Assembly (NCBI GenBank): GCA_051011135.1
Contig: JBPCUO010000096.1
Coordinates: 1 to 22,953, forward strand
DNA: 22,953 nt
Direction of reading: 5' to 3'
Origin: JACOND01 sp051011135
GTDB taxonomy: Bacteria > Bdellovibrionota > Bdellovibrionia > Bdellovibrionales > UBA1609
Shown here: positions 22,012-22,953 of the stretch, piece after piece
Layout: each line of letters begins with the position of its first letter
How positions within the stretch are numbered: position 1 is the first letter of the stretch
Position numbers and translations under genes: made by a program
The notes under the pieces: generated by a model
The model's database searches: none
The model's input: only the letters and a program-made list of their open reading frames with translations
Told to the model about the DNA's origin: nothing

Positions 22012-22704
22012 TTAATTTTTTTCGAAATAGTGATAGTGGTGCTTAGTTTGACCATAACCACATCTAGGATCAGTCTTCTCGTTGTCGTGCCTCGAACATA
22101 ATATCTTCTCTATGCTTTTGCTCTCAAGTTGTGGCGCCATCGGTTGACCATAACCACATCTAGGATCAGTAGATGTTCTGTCACACACAATACCTTCTGG
22201 GTTAACATTATAGATCGAATTTTCAGATCCATCCGCTTCCGCATATGCTAGTAAATTTAGAATTTTTTCACTAGTAGAAGAAGTAGATGTTTTGGCTTCT
22301 TCAACGCAAGGATTTGAAGCGCTTCCACAAGAAGAACTTCCCATACCTCTATGAACTGGGTTAGCTTTAAGATACTGTTGATGTCTATCTAAAGCATAAG
22401 TCCAAACTGTTCTTGCATCATTATCTACTGCATTCACATTCGCACCTTCGTCAATTAAGAGTTCCACAATTTCAACATCTTGAAACCAAATTGCTACCAT
22501 CAAAGCAGTGATGCCATTTGCAGCTCTTGCATTCACATTCGCACCTTCTGAAATTAGATCATACAATAGATCCATATCGTGGTGCTGAATAGCTCTAAAC
22601 ATAGCTTTCTGATTAGAATCAGAATCGATATTTGGATAGGTACTTGCATAGGTTTGTCCTATAAAAACAAACATAGTAATCAACATACATAAAATATTTT
22701 TCAT
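22012..22704 (-). CDS. Secreted ankyrin-repeat protein with duplicated Cys-rich tail
   Basis: A predicted exported protein-binding protein of 230 residues. A signal peptide (1-20, ending QTYA) is followed by at least two full ankyrin repeats (about 31-63 and 64-96, each closing with EGANVNA) and a partial third. A Ser-rich linker (about 121-146) contains Cys126 and Cys133. The tail holds two copies of TDPRCGYGQ (179-187 and 211-219), each preceded by C-D/S-R (Cys174/183 and Cys203/215), and ends in a His/Tyr-rich KHHYHYFEKN. Six cysteines remain in the mature protein, suggesting disulfides. AAGGAG precedes the ATG. It looks less AT-rich than its neighbours and lies beyond a tRNA, so it may be a recent acquisition. 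The binding partner is unknown. Confidence 0.85.
   Translation of the reverse strand: MKNILCMLITMFVFIGQTYASTYPNIDSDSNQKAMFRAIQHHDMDLLYDLISEGANVNARAANGITALMVAIWFQDVEIVELLIDEGANVNAVDNDARTVWTYALDRHQQYLKANPVHRGMGSSSCGSASNPCVEEAKTSTSSTSEKILNLLAYAEADGSENSIYNVNPEGIVCDRTSTDPRCGYGQPMAPQLESKSIEKILCSRHDNEKTDPRCGYGQTKHHYHYFEKN
22048..22170 (-). repeat. Perfect 27-bp direct repeat within the ankyrin gene tail
   Basis: Bases 22048-22074 and 22144-22170 are identical over 27 bp, exactly the nine codons of TDPRCGYGQ, with even the synonymous positions shared. The offset is 96 bases (32 codons), so the frame is kept. Flanking bases differ at once, so the copy boundaries coincide with the peptide motif. Confidence 0.9.
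22429..22548 (-). repeat. Perfect 21-bp repeat at the ankyrin period
   Basis: Bases 22429-22449 and 22528-22548 are identical over 21 bp and code for EGANVNA at the end of two successive ankyrin repeats. The offset is 99 bases, the 33-residue period of the fold, indicating duplication of a repeat unit. Confidence 0.85.
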
Positions 22705-22737
22705 AAATTCTCCTTTTTGAATTTTTGTTTTTTAATT

Positions 22738-22746
22738 ATCATAACA
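22738..22746 (-). promoter_or_regulatory. Extended -10 promoter of the ankyrin gene
   Basis: On the minus strand, TGT directly precedes TATGAT (22743-22738), an extended -10 element; only a weak TAGTAG stands near -35. A transcript from about 22731 would have a leader of about 26 bases that includes AAGGAG. The rest of 22747-22953 is AT-rich, and I see no gene or RNA in it. Confidence 0.45.
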
Positions 22747-22953
22747 TATCTTTTGATTTAACTACTATAAAACGCCTGTATCAATTTGAGAATCTTTTAA
22801 AACCCCTTTGCTAGATTTAAGTCTTGAGATAAAACCTCACTTTTGTATAAGTTAAAGTTTTTAAAAATACAAAAACACTATAGAATAAGAGAAATTTTAT
22901 TATTTTAAAGCTATAACTTCACAGAAAACGCTCTATCGCATAAAATTATAAGT

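Noticed and set aside
22048..22548. CRISPR-like or tandem repeat array
   Set aside because: The repeats are two pairs of in-frame coding repeats at protein-module spacing, not regularly spaced units with variable spacers.

Overview
The window is an AT-rich, densely packed chromosomal segment from a diderm (Gram-negative) bacterium. It carries BamA, Skp, Lol, an outer-membrane barrel and several Sec signal peptides. The combination of RNase Y, a membrane pyrophosphatase, an isolated L24/L28 pair and a lolC-lolD-bamA-skp order suggests a delta-proteobacterial or Bdellovibrionota-like lineage with a compact genome. That placement is inference from gene content only. The genetic code is standard: TGA ends murJ and rpmB, and prfB (the TGA-reading release factor) is present with its autoregulatory frameshift.

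Positions 1-9818 hold one long minus-strand run, read from right to left: murJ, ybeY, prfB (+1 frameshift), a single LolC/E permease, an orphan DNA methyltransferase, lolD, bamA, skp and ribF (cut by the window edge). Most of these genes serve envelope building: lipid II flipping, lipoprotein release, barrel insertion and periplasmic chaperoning. The methyltransferase sits between the two halves of the lipoprotein transporter.

Positions 9819-14928 hold rpsT (plus), holA (minus, sharing stop-codon bases with rpsT), a class V aminotransferase (plus), a small hypothetical gene (minus), pdxH broken by one in-frame TGA (plus) and rny (plus). Positions 14929-19082 hold hppA (minus), a small four-helix membrane protein (plus), the overlapping pair rpmB-rplX (minus), rpsR (plus) and a 63-residue hypothetical gene (minus).

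Positions 19201-21611 hold a minus-strand cluster of unrecognised envelope genes: an alginate-export-like outer-membrane barrel, a secreted 169-residue protein and a membrane-anchored 203-residue protein. A tRNA-Pro(TGG) follows on the plus strand. Last comes a secreted ankyrin-repeat protein with a cysteine-rich, duplicated tail, which looks like the most accessory gene here.

The observations most worth checking are the single TGA inside an otherwise intact pdxH, six genes whose -10 box lies only 6-16 nt before the start codon with no Shine-Dalgarno (likely leaderless or near-leaderless), the methyltransferase inside the Lol/Bam cluster, the displaced rplX, the secreted/outer-membrane trio and the duplicated Cys-rich tail of the ankyrin protein. 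I saw no insertion sequence, CRISPR array, prophage or rRNA, and no gene-free stretch longer than 300 bases.
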